The notes under the pieces were generated by a model, which was not told the origin of the DNA, made no database searches, and worked only from the letters and a program-made list of their open reading frames with translations. This document shows positions 27,109 through 35,666 of a DNA stretch of 64,000 bases, piece by piece. This stretch comes from Anoxynatronum buryatiense. GTDB taxonomy: Bacteria; Bacillota; Clostridia; Peptostreptococcales; Tindalliaceae. Both the position numbers and the translations under genes were made by a program. How positions within the stretch are numbered: the first letter of the stretch is position 1; each line of letters starts with the position of its first letter. The DNA lies in the NCBI RefSeq assembly GCF_900182905.1, contig NZ_FXUF01000008.1:124001-188000 (forward strand). The letters are read 5' to 3'.

Positions 27109-28710
27109 ATGAATGTGCCGGAGAAACACTTGAAAAAAATAAGGTATGCAATGATCATGCTTTTTTTTATGGCGGGTGAATACTGGTATCATCAGGCAAT
27201 CGAGTTTAAAGCACATTATCCGCTGGTTTTAGGACTCTTCCTGCTGGGTGCTTATGTAGACGCTCAAAAAGAAACGAAAAAAATGGAGCCAATTATTGAG
27301 GCCATTGAAGGTATTGCAAAAGGAAAACTGAATACGAACCTAAAAATAGGGCATCGAACACAGAAAAATTTAGAAAATATACAAGCAGACTTAAATAGAC
27401 TCACCAAAGAGTATGAGAGCCTTAATGAGGCACCAAAAAAAATGGAATCCAAGGTGCAATCAGTGATGAACAAGTATAAAGAAATTGCACTATTGTTTAT
27501 AACTGACGAAGAAGGACAGCAGATCTATAATTCACAAGGATCGCAGTTGGTAAACAACGGAAACAGAGAGTATTTTGCTCAGGCCAAAAAAACAGGAAAT
27601 CCACAAGTTTCTGGTATAGTCATTTCAAAGATTACGAATAAACTAGCTTTGGTGATTGCAGTTCCGTATAAAAGCAGGGATAGGTTTTCTGGGGTGTTTG
27701 GGGCTACCATTGACATTCAATCTGTCAGCGCCAAAGAAGAAAAGTTGCAAAATGCGTTGATTGGGGGGATGGAAAACTTTAAAAAATTGGTGTTGCACGT
27801 TGGAGAGGCGACCTTGCAGGTTGACCAGTCGGCAGAAAAACTTAGCATCATTACCCAACAGTCAGCAGAGGCATCAGAAGGAATAGCTCATTCAACGGTG
27901 CAGATTAATGAGGAAGTATTGGAACAAAACCAAGCTATTCGAGTGATCTCAGAGGCGACGTATAAACTGGCGGAAGAGATTCGACAAATTCATGAAAAAA
28001 CGATTATAATGCAAAAAGAAAGCCAGGAAATGAATGTCCAGGCATATAGGGGACAAAATCAAGTGCAAGAAACGATAAAGGGAATGCAAGAACTGGAAGA
28101 AAGCAGCCAAAAACTGGTACAGACGCTGGAAAAAATAACCCAGAATTCCAATCAGATGGATATGATTACACGAAGCATTCAGTCGATTTCAGAACAAACC
28201 AACCTGTTGGCGCTAAACGCAGCCATCGAAGCAGCCCGTGCAGGAGAAGCAGGAAGGGGATTTGCCGTGGTGGCGGAAGAAGTTCGAAAACTGGCAGAAA
28301 ACGTTGGAGAATCCAGCCAGCAAGTTAATGAGCTAATCAGTGTCATCCAACAGGAAATCGTTGAAGCAAATGAAGTGGTTGCGCATGATCAGAGTCTGGT
28401 CAAAAATAACGGACAGCAAGTGAACCAAACCGGTGATGTTCTGACAGTGATTATGGGAAAGGCAGCGCTATTGAAAGACAACCTGATTTCTGTAACGGCG
28501 TCCGTTGAAAATGGTGTGGACTTTAGTCGGAAAGCCTCTGAATCCGCCATCGCTGCTGAAGCGAATAGCCAGAAAGTGACAGAAGAAATTGAAAGCATTT
28601 CTGCGTCAACGGAAGAACAGACCTCTGCTTTGGAGGAAATAGCATCTTCCAGTTCGCATTTGAGCAAAATGGCTAATGAATTACAGCAAAGAATTCAAAT
28701 GTTCCAGTAA
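27109..28710 (+). CDS. Methyl-accepting chemotaxis protein, N-terminal membrane hairpin
   Basis: This is a 533-aa chemoreceptor. Two hydrophobic segments lie close together at the N-terminus (about residues 11-32 and 36-52), then a linker with [20 protein letters not shown], then a Cache/PAS-like sensor (about 125-205; [18 protein letters not shown] to [11 protein letters not shown]). The signalling domain has the hairpin tip region [38 protein letters not shown]. Because both membrane segments precede the sensor, the sensor should be cytoplasmic, unlike the usual outside Cache domain. ATG 27109 has AAGTGAGGTG upstream. Its place between a hydroxycarboxylate carrier and citrate lyase suggests sensing of those acids. 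It is richer in A+T than its neighbours. Confidence 0.85.
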   Translation: MNVPEKHLKKIRYAMIMLFFMAGEYWYHQAIEFKAHYPLVLGLFLLGAYVDAQKETKKMEPIIEAIEGIAKGKLNTNLKIGHRTQKNLENIQADLNRLTKEYESLNEAPKKMESKVQSVMNKYKEIALLFITDEEGQQIYNSQGSQLVNNGNREYFAQAKKTGNPQVSGIVISKITNKLALVIAVPYKSRDRFSGVFGATIDIQSVSAKEEKLQNALIGGMENFKKLVLHVGEATLQVDQSAEKLSIITQQSAEASEGIAHSTVQINEEVLEQNQAIRVISEATYKLAEEIRQIHEKTIIMQKESQEMNVQAYRGQNQVQETIKGMQELEESSQKLVQTLEKITQNSNQMDMITRSIQSISEQTNLLALNAAIEAARAGEAGRGFAVVAEEVRKLAENVGESSQQVNELISVIQQEIVEANEVVAHDQSLVKNNGQQVNQTGDVLTVIMGKAALLKDNLISVTASVENGVDFSRKASESAIAAEANSQKVTEEIESISASTEEQTSALEEIASSSSHLSKMANELQQRIQMFQ

Positions 28711-28852
28711 TGGGTAAAGAAATGATAGAACATCGGTCATGTTCAAGTCCGTGCTTTTGAGCCGGACCTGTGTTAAAGGAGACAAGGTTTCGAACATGAA
28801 TGACCAGGTTAATGAGTAGTGTGGCGGTTATGGTGAAAGGAGAGGTTCATGC

Positions 28853-29125
28853 ATGGAGATCAGGAAGCCGGCTCAGGCCGGAACCATGGAATCGGGAGAT
28901 GTATACGTGACAGTGGAGCCAAGCACGGCTGAAGAGCCGGAGATTACACTGGAAAGTCTTGTGTTGGAGCAATATGGCCATCAAATTTTGCAGACAATCC
29001 GGGAAACCCTGGAAATCTGCCGGGTAACAGGGGTTAAGATGACGGTAAGAGACCGGGGCGCGCTGGAATACGCCATCCGATCAAGGGTTGAAACAGCCCT
29101 GTTGCGCGCCGGGGAGGAGGAGTAA
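28853..29125 (+). CDS. citD: Citrate lyase acyl carrier (gamma) subunit
   Basis: This is the 90-aa acyl carrier protein of citrate lyase. The N-terminal Ser14 in AGTMESGDV is the attachment site of the phosphoribosyl-dephospho-CoA arm. The length is a little under the family norm (about 95-100). AAAGGAGAGG lies before the ATG. It is the first gene of citDEF; citE starts three bases after the stop. Confidence 0.9.
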   Translation: MEIRKPAQAGTMESGDVYVTVEPSTAEEPEITLESLVLEQYGHQILQTIRETLEICRVTGVKMTVRDRGALEYAIRSRVETALLRAGEEE

Positions 29126-29127
29126 GC

Positions 29128-30030
29128 ATGAAGGGACTACGTAGAAGCATGCTTTTTGTTCCGGGGAATCATCCGGGCATGATTCAGAATGCAGATATTT
29201 ATGGCAGTGACAGTATCATCTTTGATCTGGAAGATGCCGTCAGCCTTCAGGAAAAAGACAGCGCCCGTCTTTTGGTGAAACATGCGTTGAGAAAGATTGA
29301 TTTTGGAGAGACAGAGCGGGTGGTGCGGATCAATCCCCTGGACACGGGCTGCGGTACCCAGGACTTGAAAATGATGGTGGCGGCCGGACCCGACGCACTG
29401 ATGATTCCCAAGGCAACAGCCCGGCGGCTGATAGAAGCAGATCTGATGGTAGGTGAAATAGAAGCGGCGCTGGGTGGAAACCGTCAGCCCCTGGCGTTCA
29501 TTCCCATTATCGAGAGTGCTGTGGCGGTGGAAGAAATCAATGAGCTGTTGAAAGCTTCCAGCCGGATTGTGGCTGCTTTGCTTGGGGGAGAAGATTTAAC
29601 GGCAGACCTGGGAATTCAGCGGACGAAAGCAGGTGATGAACTGCTTTACGCCAGAAGCCGGGTGGCCATGGCCTGCTGCGCCTGTGGGGTGGATGCCATT
29701 GATACCCCTTATGCCGATACGATGGATGACGAAGGGCTGGCAAAAGACACTGCAAAGGGAAAAACTGTGGGGTTCACCGGCAAAGCTGCGATTCACCCGC
29801 TTCAGATTGAAGTGATCCACCGGGTGTATGCCCCCAGTGAAGCTGAAATTCATGAGGCAAGGCAGATCATCCGGGCAATGAAGCAGGCGGAACGGGAAGG
29901 CAAAGGTGCGGTGGCAGTGGACGGACGGATGGTGGATGCGCCCATTATTTTAAGGGCAGAAAAGCTGCTACAGCAGGCAAAAGCCATGGGAGTTCATGAC
30001 ATGACAGACAACGTGAACGGAGGTGCCTGA
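29128..30030 (+). CDS. citE: Citrate lyase beta subunit
   Basis: This subunit is the citryl-ACP lyase that splits citryl-ACP into acetyl-ACP and oxaloacetate. The 300-aa protein has the HpcH/HpaI-type barrel with RRSMLFVPGNHPGM, the metal-binding FDLEDAVS and the LLGGEDLTADLG segment. AGGAGGAG precedes the ATG. Confidence 0.95.
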   Translation: MKGLRRSMLFVPGNHPGMIQNADIYGSDSIIFDLEDAVSLQEKDSARLLVKHALRKIDFGETERVVRINPLDTGCGTQDLKMMVAAGPDALMIPKATARRLIEADLMVGEIEAALGGNRQPLAFIPIIESAVAVEEINELLKASSRIVAALLGGEDLTADLGIQRTKAGDELLYARSRVAMACCACGVDAIDTPYADTMDDEGLAKDTAKGKTVGFTGKAAIHPLQIEVIHRVYAPSEAEIHEARQIIRAMKQAEREGKGAVAVDGRMVDAPIILRAEKLLQQAKAMGVHDMTDNVNGGA

Positions 30031-30031
30031 T

Positions 30032-31582
30032 ATGCTGAATAACGTGAAGCGCGAAATACCAAAAACCATTCCGGGATTCGGAGATGTCATCCCGTTTAAA
30101 GGTGTGTGGCAGCATATGCCGATGATTCACACGGCACCGGTTTCCCTGGTGCCATCGGGGAAAGGAACAGTTAAAAAACTTCATTCCATAGAACAGGCAC
30201 TGGACGCCTGTGAGTTGAAAGACGGCATGACGGTTTCCTTCCATCACCATCTTCGCAATGGTGACGGTGTGCTCAACCAGGTGATGGAAGCCATTGATGC
30301 CAGAGGGCTGAAAGATATTCATGTCGCTGCCAGTTCCCTGTTTCCGGTTCATGCTCCCCTGGTCAGCCTGATGGAAAAAGGAACAGTCACTCGCATAACC
30401 GCTAATTATATGCTGGGGCCGGTGGCAGAAGCGATTTCCAATGGAAAGCTGACATATCCCGTGGTGATGCAGACCCATGGAGGACGGGCACGGGCCATCG
30501 AAGTTGGCGATCTGTCCGTTGATGTCGCCTTTATTGCAGCGCCGGCCTGTGATTTGGCAGGCAACCTGAACGGCGTGGAAGGGCCCTCTGCCTGCGGTTC
30601 GCTGGGGTATGCGGTGCCAGATGCCCATTATGCCAAGCGGGTGGTGGCCGTCACAGACCACCTGGTGCCTTATCCGGCCAATCCCATTGAAATCAGTCAG
30701 GAATGGGTGGATTTTATTGTGGAAGTGGATTCCATCGGGGATCCGGAAGGCATTGTTTCCGGTTCCACACGCCTCACACGGGACCCGCTGGGTTTAAACA
30801 TTGCCCGAAAAGCGGCCCAGGCCATAGAAGCCTCTGGATTACTGGTGGATGGATTCTCTTTCCAGACCGGTGCCGGCGGGGTGTCACTGGCGGTGGCTGC
30901 TTATGTAAGGGAAATCATGCGCCAAAAAAAGATAAAAGGAAGCTTTGCTTCCGGTGGAATTACCGGGTATATGGTGGATATGCTGGAAGAAGGGCTGTTC
31001 CGCTCCCTGTTGGATGTGCAATGTTTTGATTTGCAGGCGGTGAATTCTTACAAGCAAAATCCTGCCCATCAGTTCATGTCGGCTTCCATGTACGGAAACC
31101 CCCATAACAGAGGTGCTGTGGTCAATCAGTTGGATGTGATGATTCTGGGTGCCACAGAAATAGACACTGATTTTAATGTGAACGTGACTACCGGTTCAAC
31201 GGGAATCATCATGGGCGGATCAGGCGGCCACAGTGACACGGCAGCAGGGTCCAAGCTGGCCATTGTCACCACCCAGCTGCTGCGTGGCCGGTTACCCATC
31301 ATTCGCGACAAAGTCACCACGGTGACCACGCCGGGAGAATCTGTGGATTTACTGGTAACCGAAAGAGGCATCGCTGTGAACCCCCGGCGAAAGGATCTGG
31401 AAGAAAAGCTGAATGAAGCCGGTATTCCCACCACATCCATTCACCAGTTGAAACAAATGGCAGAAGAACGTGCCGGAACACCAGATCCGGTGGCGTTTGA
31501 AGAACGCATTGTGGGTGTGGTGGAATACCGGGATGGAACGGTGATTGATGTGATTCGTCAACAGAAACAGCACTTCAAATAG
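30032..31582 (+). CDS. citF: Citrate lyase alpha subunit
   Basis: This is citrate:acetyl-ACP transferase, the CoA-transferase-like subunit. The 516-aa product has typical length and features, including FHHHLRNGDGVLNQVM, the segment GSTGIIMGGSGGHSDTAAGS and TERGIAVNPRR. ATG 30032, with CGGAGG eight bases upstream, is preferred to the in-frame GTG at 30023 that lies inside this site. The genes for lyase activation and prosthetic-group synthesis (citC, citX, citG) are not in the window, so they must lie elsewhere or the lyase depends on shared enzymes. Confidence 0.95.
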   Translation: MLNNVKREIPKTIPGFGDVIPFKGVWQHMPMIHTAPVSLVPSGKGTVKKLHSIEQALDACELKDGMTVSFHHHLRNGDGVLNQVMEAIDARGLKDIHVAASSLFPVHAPLVSLMEKGTVTRITANYMLGPVAEAISNGKLTYPVVMQTHGGRARAIEVGDLSVDVAFIAAPACDLAGNLNGVEGPSACGSLGYAVPDAHYAKRVVAVTDHLVPYPANPIEISQEWVDFIVEVDSIGDPEGIVSGSTRLTRDPLGLNIARKAAQAIEASGLLVDGFSFQTGAGGVSLAVAAYVREIMRQKKIKGSFASGGITGYMVDMLEEGLFRSLLDVQCFDLQAVNSYKQNPAHQFMSASMYGNPHNRGAVVNQLDVMILGATEIDTDFNVNVTTGSTGIIMGGSGGHSDTAAGSKLAIVTTQLLRGRLPIIRDKVTTVTTPGESVDLLVTERGIAVNPRRKDLEEKLNEAGIPTTSIHQLKQMAEERAGTPDPVAFEERIVGVVEYRDGTVIDVIRQQKQHFK

Positions 31583-31792
31583 GTGCCAAAAAGAGACAAG
31601 CGATTCATCACGGTGAGCAGGAAGGCTAATGTGAAGGCCCTCAACTGTCGATAACTTAAGTGAAGCATGTGAAAGTGACGGTTTGCAAGAATGATGCATT
31701 GACCAAAAGAATGAGCATCTATCATGAAATGCAGATAAGAGAAGATATGAACGGCAATCTGTTCGATCTGCAGAGACAGAGGGGGCATCTTG

Positions 31793-33658
31793 ATGAATCG
31801 AAAAAATGTGGCATGTCTCATGGCAATCATCATGATCATGGTAACCTGTTGGCCTGGCGGGGTATTTGCTGATGACCAGCAGGGCGTCAGTGGAAATTTG
31901 ACCTATCGTGTTGACAATGGGGAAGTGACCATCACCGGGCTGGTGTACGGACAGGACGCACCGAATGTGATTATTCCCGGAAGCATTGAAGGGATGCCAG
32001 TTGTGGCCATTGAAGAGGCAACGGCACTTGGCTCCGGGGAAGTCTTTCAGGGAAAAAACATTGCAACACTGCGCATTCTTAAGGGTCTCGAAGTCATTGG
32101 TGATTTTGCATTTGAGGGTAACCAGATCAGCATCCTGCGACTTCCGGTGTCGGTGAGCCATATTGGAGAAGGCGCCTTTCATGGGAACCCCCTCACCAGA
32201 GTGGTGGTGTGGAATGGGGCTGCCACCATTGAAGACCAGGCTTTTGTAACTTCACTGACAGAGCCGGGTGCCCTGACGGTGGTGGGCTATGTGTACCAGG
32301 CGGAAACTGAAACAGTGACGGCTAATACCTATTCAACGGCAAGACAATATGCCCTTGCCAATGGGCATTCCTTTGAACCCATTATTCCAACAGAATCCAT
32401 TCAGGTGACGCCTGGGGCAGTGACCCTGGACATTGGCGAATGGAGTGCGCTGTCTGCCGCCTTCAATCCCGCCAATGCCACTGCAGCGGAAGACTGGCTG
32501 GTGTGGGAGAGTAACAATGCCCAGGTGGCCACTGTCTCCCAGGAGGGTGTTGTCACGGCCATGGGCGAAGGCACGGCGACGATCAGGGCAATATCAGCAG
32601 ATGAAGTGCTGGGAACAGCAACCATTGAGGTGAGACAACCTGAGGAAGCCCCCGGTGATGATGACGATGACGGGGAGCCAGGGGACCCTGATGATGGCGA
32701 TGACCCCGGCGATGGCGATAATGGCGATGATGATGATCCGGGTGACGATAATGATGACGAACCAGGAGAACCTGGCGATGATGACGACCCGGAAGATCCG
32801 GCAGACGTTGTCAGGGTAACAGGTGTTACTCTGAACCGCCGCACCCTCACGCTGGATGAAGGGGAAACCCGGCGTCTTATCGCAACGGTGACCCCGTCCC
32901 AGGCCACCAATCAAAACATTACCTGGAGCAGCAGTAATGATTCAGTGGCCCGGGTATCTTCCACCGGGCTGGTGACAGCCCGCAGAAATGGCCGAGTGAC
33001 CATCACCGTCACCACAGAAGACGGTTCTTACCGGGACACCTGTGAAGTGACGGTGCTTCGGTGGTACGATGACCGATATGAAAATGATCGAAGAGATTCA
33101 TCACGGGATACAGGCGGCAGTACGGGCACCACCACTGGCACTCCCGCCACCAGTATGCCGGGTGCCGGTCTTTACAGTGATCAAACCACTTATCGTCATT
33201 TTATACTGCCCTCTTTTTCCAACGATCAAGGCTATTTCACGGTGACAGCTCCGGCAGATTTAGGCCGCAATCAACTGCTGCAGATCCCCTTTGGAGCCCA
33301 GCGCTTCAGCAGTTTTACCATTGGGAGAGAAACAGTGGAAGCACTGAAACAAAACCAGAACAACCTGTTGCTGATGGAGGGGCGTCTGAACGTACTGCTG
33401 GAACCCCAGGCCATTAAGAGCGGCCAGGAGATCAAGATCACCGTTGAAAAGACAGATGAAGGGTATCAGATTCATGCCAATCCCAAAGGTGCGGTGAGTT
33501 TGATCTTTTCACCTCCTTCGGGGGAAAGCCTGAGGGGAAGAATAGTCCAGCGGCAGGATGACACTGGGCAGTGGTGGTCAATACCGCCCACCCAGTTGAA
33601 TACCAACGGTGGTGTGACTATTTTCATGGAAGAAGACGGATTGCACCGGTTTCAATAG
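31793..33658 (+). CDS. Secreted protein with BspA-like repeats, two Big2 domains and an acidic linker
   Basis: This is a 621-aa exported protein. A signal peptide ends near GGVFA-DDQQG. Residues about 35-190 carry BspA-type leucine-rich repeats (VIGDFAFEGNQISILRLP, HIGEGAFHGNPLT). Two Big2 immunoglobulin-like domains follow (about 200-280 and 340-425, each with the pattern W-x-SxN then G-x-VTA), separated by a linker of some 55 residues made mostly of Asp, Gly, Pro and Glu. The C-terminal 180 residues are not recognised. No sortase motif, SLH domain or membrane anchor is visible, so it is either released or held by charge. The Asp-rich linker may bind calcium. ATG 31793 is used, with a GGGGG stretch upstream. 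The 210 bases before it show no gene. Confidence 0.75.
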   Translation: MNRKNVACLMAIIMIMVTCWPGGVFADDQQGVSGNLTYRVDNGEVTITGLVYGQDAPNVIIPGSIEGMPVVAIEEATALGSGEVFQGKNIATLRILKGLEVIGDFAFEGNQISILRLPVSVSHIGEGAFHGNPLTRVVVWNGAATIEDQAFVTSLTEPGALTVVGYVYQAETETVTANTYSTARQYALANGHSFEPIIPTESIQVTPGAVTLDIGEWSALSAAFNPANATAAEDWLVWESNNAQVATVSQEGVVTAMGEGTATIRAISADEVLGTATIEVRQPEEAPGDDDDDGEPGDPDDGDDPGDGDNGDDDDPGDDNDDEPGEPGDDDDPEDPADVVRVTGVTLNRRTLTLDEGETRRLIATVTPSQATNQNITWSSSNDSVARVSSTGLVTARRNGRVTITVTTEDGSYRDTCEVTVLRWYDDRYENDRRDSSRDTGGSTGTTTGTPATSMPGAGLYSDQTTYRHFILPSFSNDQGYFTVTAPADLGRNQLLQIPFGAQRFSSFTIGRETVEALKQNQNNLLLMEGRLNVLLEPQAIKSGQEIKITVEKTDEGYQIHANPKGAVSLIFSPPSGESLRGRIVQRQDDTGQWWSIPPTQLNTNGGVTIFMEEDGLHRFQ

Positions 33659-33727
33659 TCTTGCAGAGGTTCACCAGCCATGATACCTGGAGATCGTTAT
33701 GATATTGCCGGAAGATTCCTTACAGCG

Positions 33728-33755
33728 AAAGGCCGCGGATAACCCCGCGGCCTTT
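33728..33755. terminator. Bidirectional terminator between convergent genes
   Basis: AAAGGCCGCGG and CCGCGGCCTTT form a perfect 11-bp stem with A- and T-tracts at its ends, so it can act on both strands between the secreted protein and the C39-like peptidase. Confidence 0.8.
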
Positions 33756-33782
33756 GTGATAGGAACAAAACGATGGTGATGG

Positions 33783-34901
33783 TTAGTTTACCAGATCCAC
33801 CACCAGGTAAGGCTGCAGCTGGTAAGGCTTGGGGGCGATATTGCGGTCATGCCACATATAGAACCAGCGCTCCAACGGGTAATAGTAGTAGCCATCCTGC
33901 CAGTGATCAGAAGTGTCGTAGGGGTCTGCAAAAATAAGCACGTCATCGCCAATCTCAGGGGTGCCGTTGTTGTCATAGCCAATGATCACCTGCCAATGGC
34001 CATCCCAGTCCACCCATTCCACCATGATGGGGCGGCCGGCTTCCAGATGACCGGTGAGCCATCTGACAAAGTAGCTGTCGGCGGCTTCAGCCCAGTCTTC
34101 ACTTTCATCATCATTCTCAGTGGTGTAAAGCGACATATAGGAGAAGGTGGGCGGCAAATTGCCCCATTCAGCAGCCACATGACTGGAATCACCCTCTTGA
34201 ATCAGATCCTGGGCAGAATAATTTTCGTGATAGCTGGTTTCCACCACTTCAAAGCCTGCCAGGCTTTCAAAGAAGCGGGTCATCTGTCCCACGTCAGTGC
34301 CATATTCCCCAAATTCATCGGCAGAACCCGGCTCGGCATCGGGATCATCCAAATCGGTATGAGCATCCATCATCACGCTGATGTCCCATTCATCATAATC
34401 GGTGACACCAAAATGCCACAGCACCATAAGGGCAGAAGCCGGTCCGCAAGACCATTCAGCTGTCTGCTGATAGGTCTTGAAGTTTTCCAGCAGAGTCAGC
34501 TGGTCATCGGATTTCATGCGGTAAAAATCAGGATTCACATAATAGCGGGAGGCTGGATTATCGCCGGCGTACTCGTAGGCATTGGCGCCGCCCCATTCAT
34601 CGATATTAATGGCCTCGGTAACGACTTCTGGTTTGTTTTTTTCTGCGGCCTGATTACTTTCAGGTGTCAGTTGAATCGTTTTTTCGGAAGCGTCCCATTC
34701 CACAACAACTCCCAGCAGTTCTGCCAGTGCACGCAGGGGGACATAGCTGCGTCCATTGATCATTTCAACAGACTGGCCTTCGGGCAGAGAGTAAGGCTGG
34801 TCGTTCACAGTGACGCTGACTTCGGCAGCAGCAGATCCCACTGACAGAGAAACAAGAGCGAACACCAGCAAGCATGCCAAAAACCATTTCATTTTTTTCA
34901 T
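33783..34901 (-). CDS. Exported C39-like cysteine peptidase with copper amine oxidase-type N domain
   Basis: The 372-aa protein has a signal peptide (cut near SAAAE), a copper amine oxidase-like N-terminal domain (about residues 25-80, with NGRSYVPLRALAELLGV), and a C39-like papain-fold domain (about 145-370) with a catalytic-type Cys in WSCGPASALMVLWHFG and His in WDGHWQVIIGYD. The first domain is common in clostridial surface proteins and is thought to bind the cell wall or fold like a propeptide; the second may cleave peptides. Start at 34901 chosen from AAAGG nine bases upstream; ATG 34907 is also possible. Substrate unknown. Confidence 0.75.
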   Translation of the reverse strand: MKKMKWFLACLLVFALVSLSVGSAAAEVSVTVNDQPYSLPEGQSVEMINGRSYVPLRALAELLGVVVEWDASEKTIQLTPESNQAAEKNKPEVVTEAINIDEWGGANAYEYAGDNPASRYYVNPDFYRMKSDDQLTLLENFKTYQQTAEWSCGPASALMVLWHFGVTDYDEWDISVMMDAHTDLDDPDAEPGSADEFGEYGTDVGQMTRFFESLAGFEVVETSYHENYSAQDLIQEGDSSHVAAEWGNLPPTFSYMSLYTTENDDESEDWAEAADSYFVRWLTGHLEAGRPIMVEWVDWDGHWQVIIGYDNNGTPEIGDDVLIFADPYDTSDHWQDGYYYYPLERWFYMWHDRNIAPKPYQLQPYLVVDLVN

Positions 34902-34997
34902 AGTCATCAACCTTTCGTGTCATGTGGTGGTGAGTGGACGGCAACTAAATTGAAAACAGGCATCATATCACTTCTGGGCATCACTCCTGCACCGTAT

Positions 34998-35026
34998 TTG
35001 ACTGACTACTGTGATTCTATCATAAT
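34998..35026 (+). promoter_or_regulatory. Promoter upstream of the GGCT-like gene
   Basis: TTGACT and CATAAT are separated by 17 bases. The predicted RNA start is about 120 bases before the GTG at 35157. Confidence 0.45.
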
Positions 35027-35156
35027 ATTCAGTATCTTAACCAGCAAAAAATGATAAGACAAGACGAACAGATTGAAATAATCCTATGAGCATGTTTTAC
35101 TGAAATGAGCAAGGATGAAAGAGGGCGAATAAGATATAGTTAAAGGAGAGATTCTT

Positions 35157-35534
35157 GTGGATCAATCATCAATGGAAGTGCTGGTATTTGTTTATGGAAC
35201 CCTCATGCAGGGACGAAGCAATCACCATTACCTCAGCAACTCACAGCGTTTGGGAGAAGGCATTGTGCAGGATTATCAGCTCTACCATTTGGGAGAGTAT
35301 CCGGGAATGGTGCCGTCTGTCGGCTGTCAGGTAAAGGGCGAGGTATATCGAATTAACGAAACAACGCTGGCTCAACTGGATGAGTTGGAAGATGAAGGGG
35401 GCGAATACAGGCGTGTCAAGATGCCTGTCACGATGGCGGCGGTTACACTGGAAGAGGTGTACAGTTACGTGTACCAGTTGCCGGTGGATGAAGAATGGGC
35501 AGTTCCCCTTCGGCAGCAACCCTGGTCATCATAG
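35157..35534 (+). CDS. Gamma-glutamylcyclotransferase-like (AIG2/YtfP) protein
   Basis: This 125-aa protein has the GGCT-like fold opening VFVYGTLMQG, the segment LGEYPGMVPS, and ELEDEGGEYRR, which includes the glutamate that acts as base in family enzymes. It may convert gamma-glutamyl amines or peptides to 5-oxoproline, but many members have other or unknown substrates. GTG 35157 follows AAAGGAGAG at a normal distance. The gene is monocistronic with its own terminator. Confidence 0.85.
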   Translation: MDQSSMEVLVFVYGTLMQGRSNHHYLSNSQRLGEGIVQDYQLYHLGEYPGMVPSVGCQVKGEVYRINETTLAQLDELEDEGGEYRRVKMPVTMAAVTLEEVYSYVYQLPVDEEWAVPLRQQPWSS

Positions 35535-35545
35535 CTGGAAAGGCT

Positions 35546-35576
35546 AAGAGACATGCTGAGGGCATGTCTCTTTTGC
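35546..35576 (+). terminator. Terminator after the GGCT-like gene
   Basis: AAGAGACATGC and GCATGTCTCTT pair around a five-base loop, followed by TT. It is symmetrical and could also act on the minus-strand transcript of the GGDEF-EAL gene. Confidence 0.7.
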
Positions 35577-35666
35577 ATGAGGCCAGAAACCGTATGTGAA
35601 ACAATCTGCCGACCTGATAAACCGGCAGGATTATGAATCACATCAAGCGGTTTGGTTTAAAAGATG

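Noticed and set aside
31660-31872. A 70-residue plus-strand frame before the secreted BspA-like protein
   Set aside because: It overlaps the signal peptide coding region in another frame and lacks a ribosome site.
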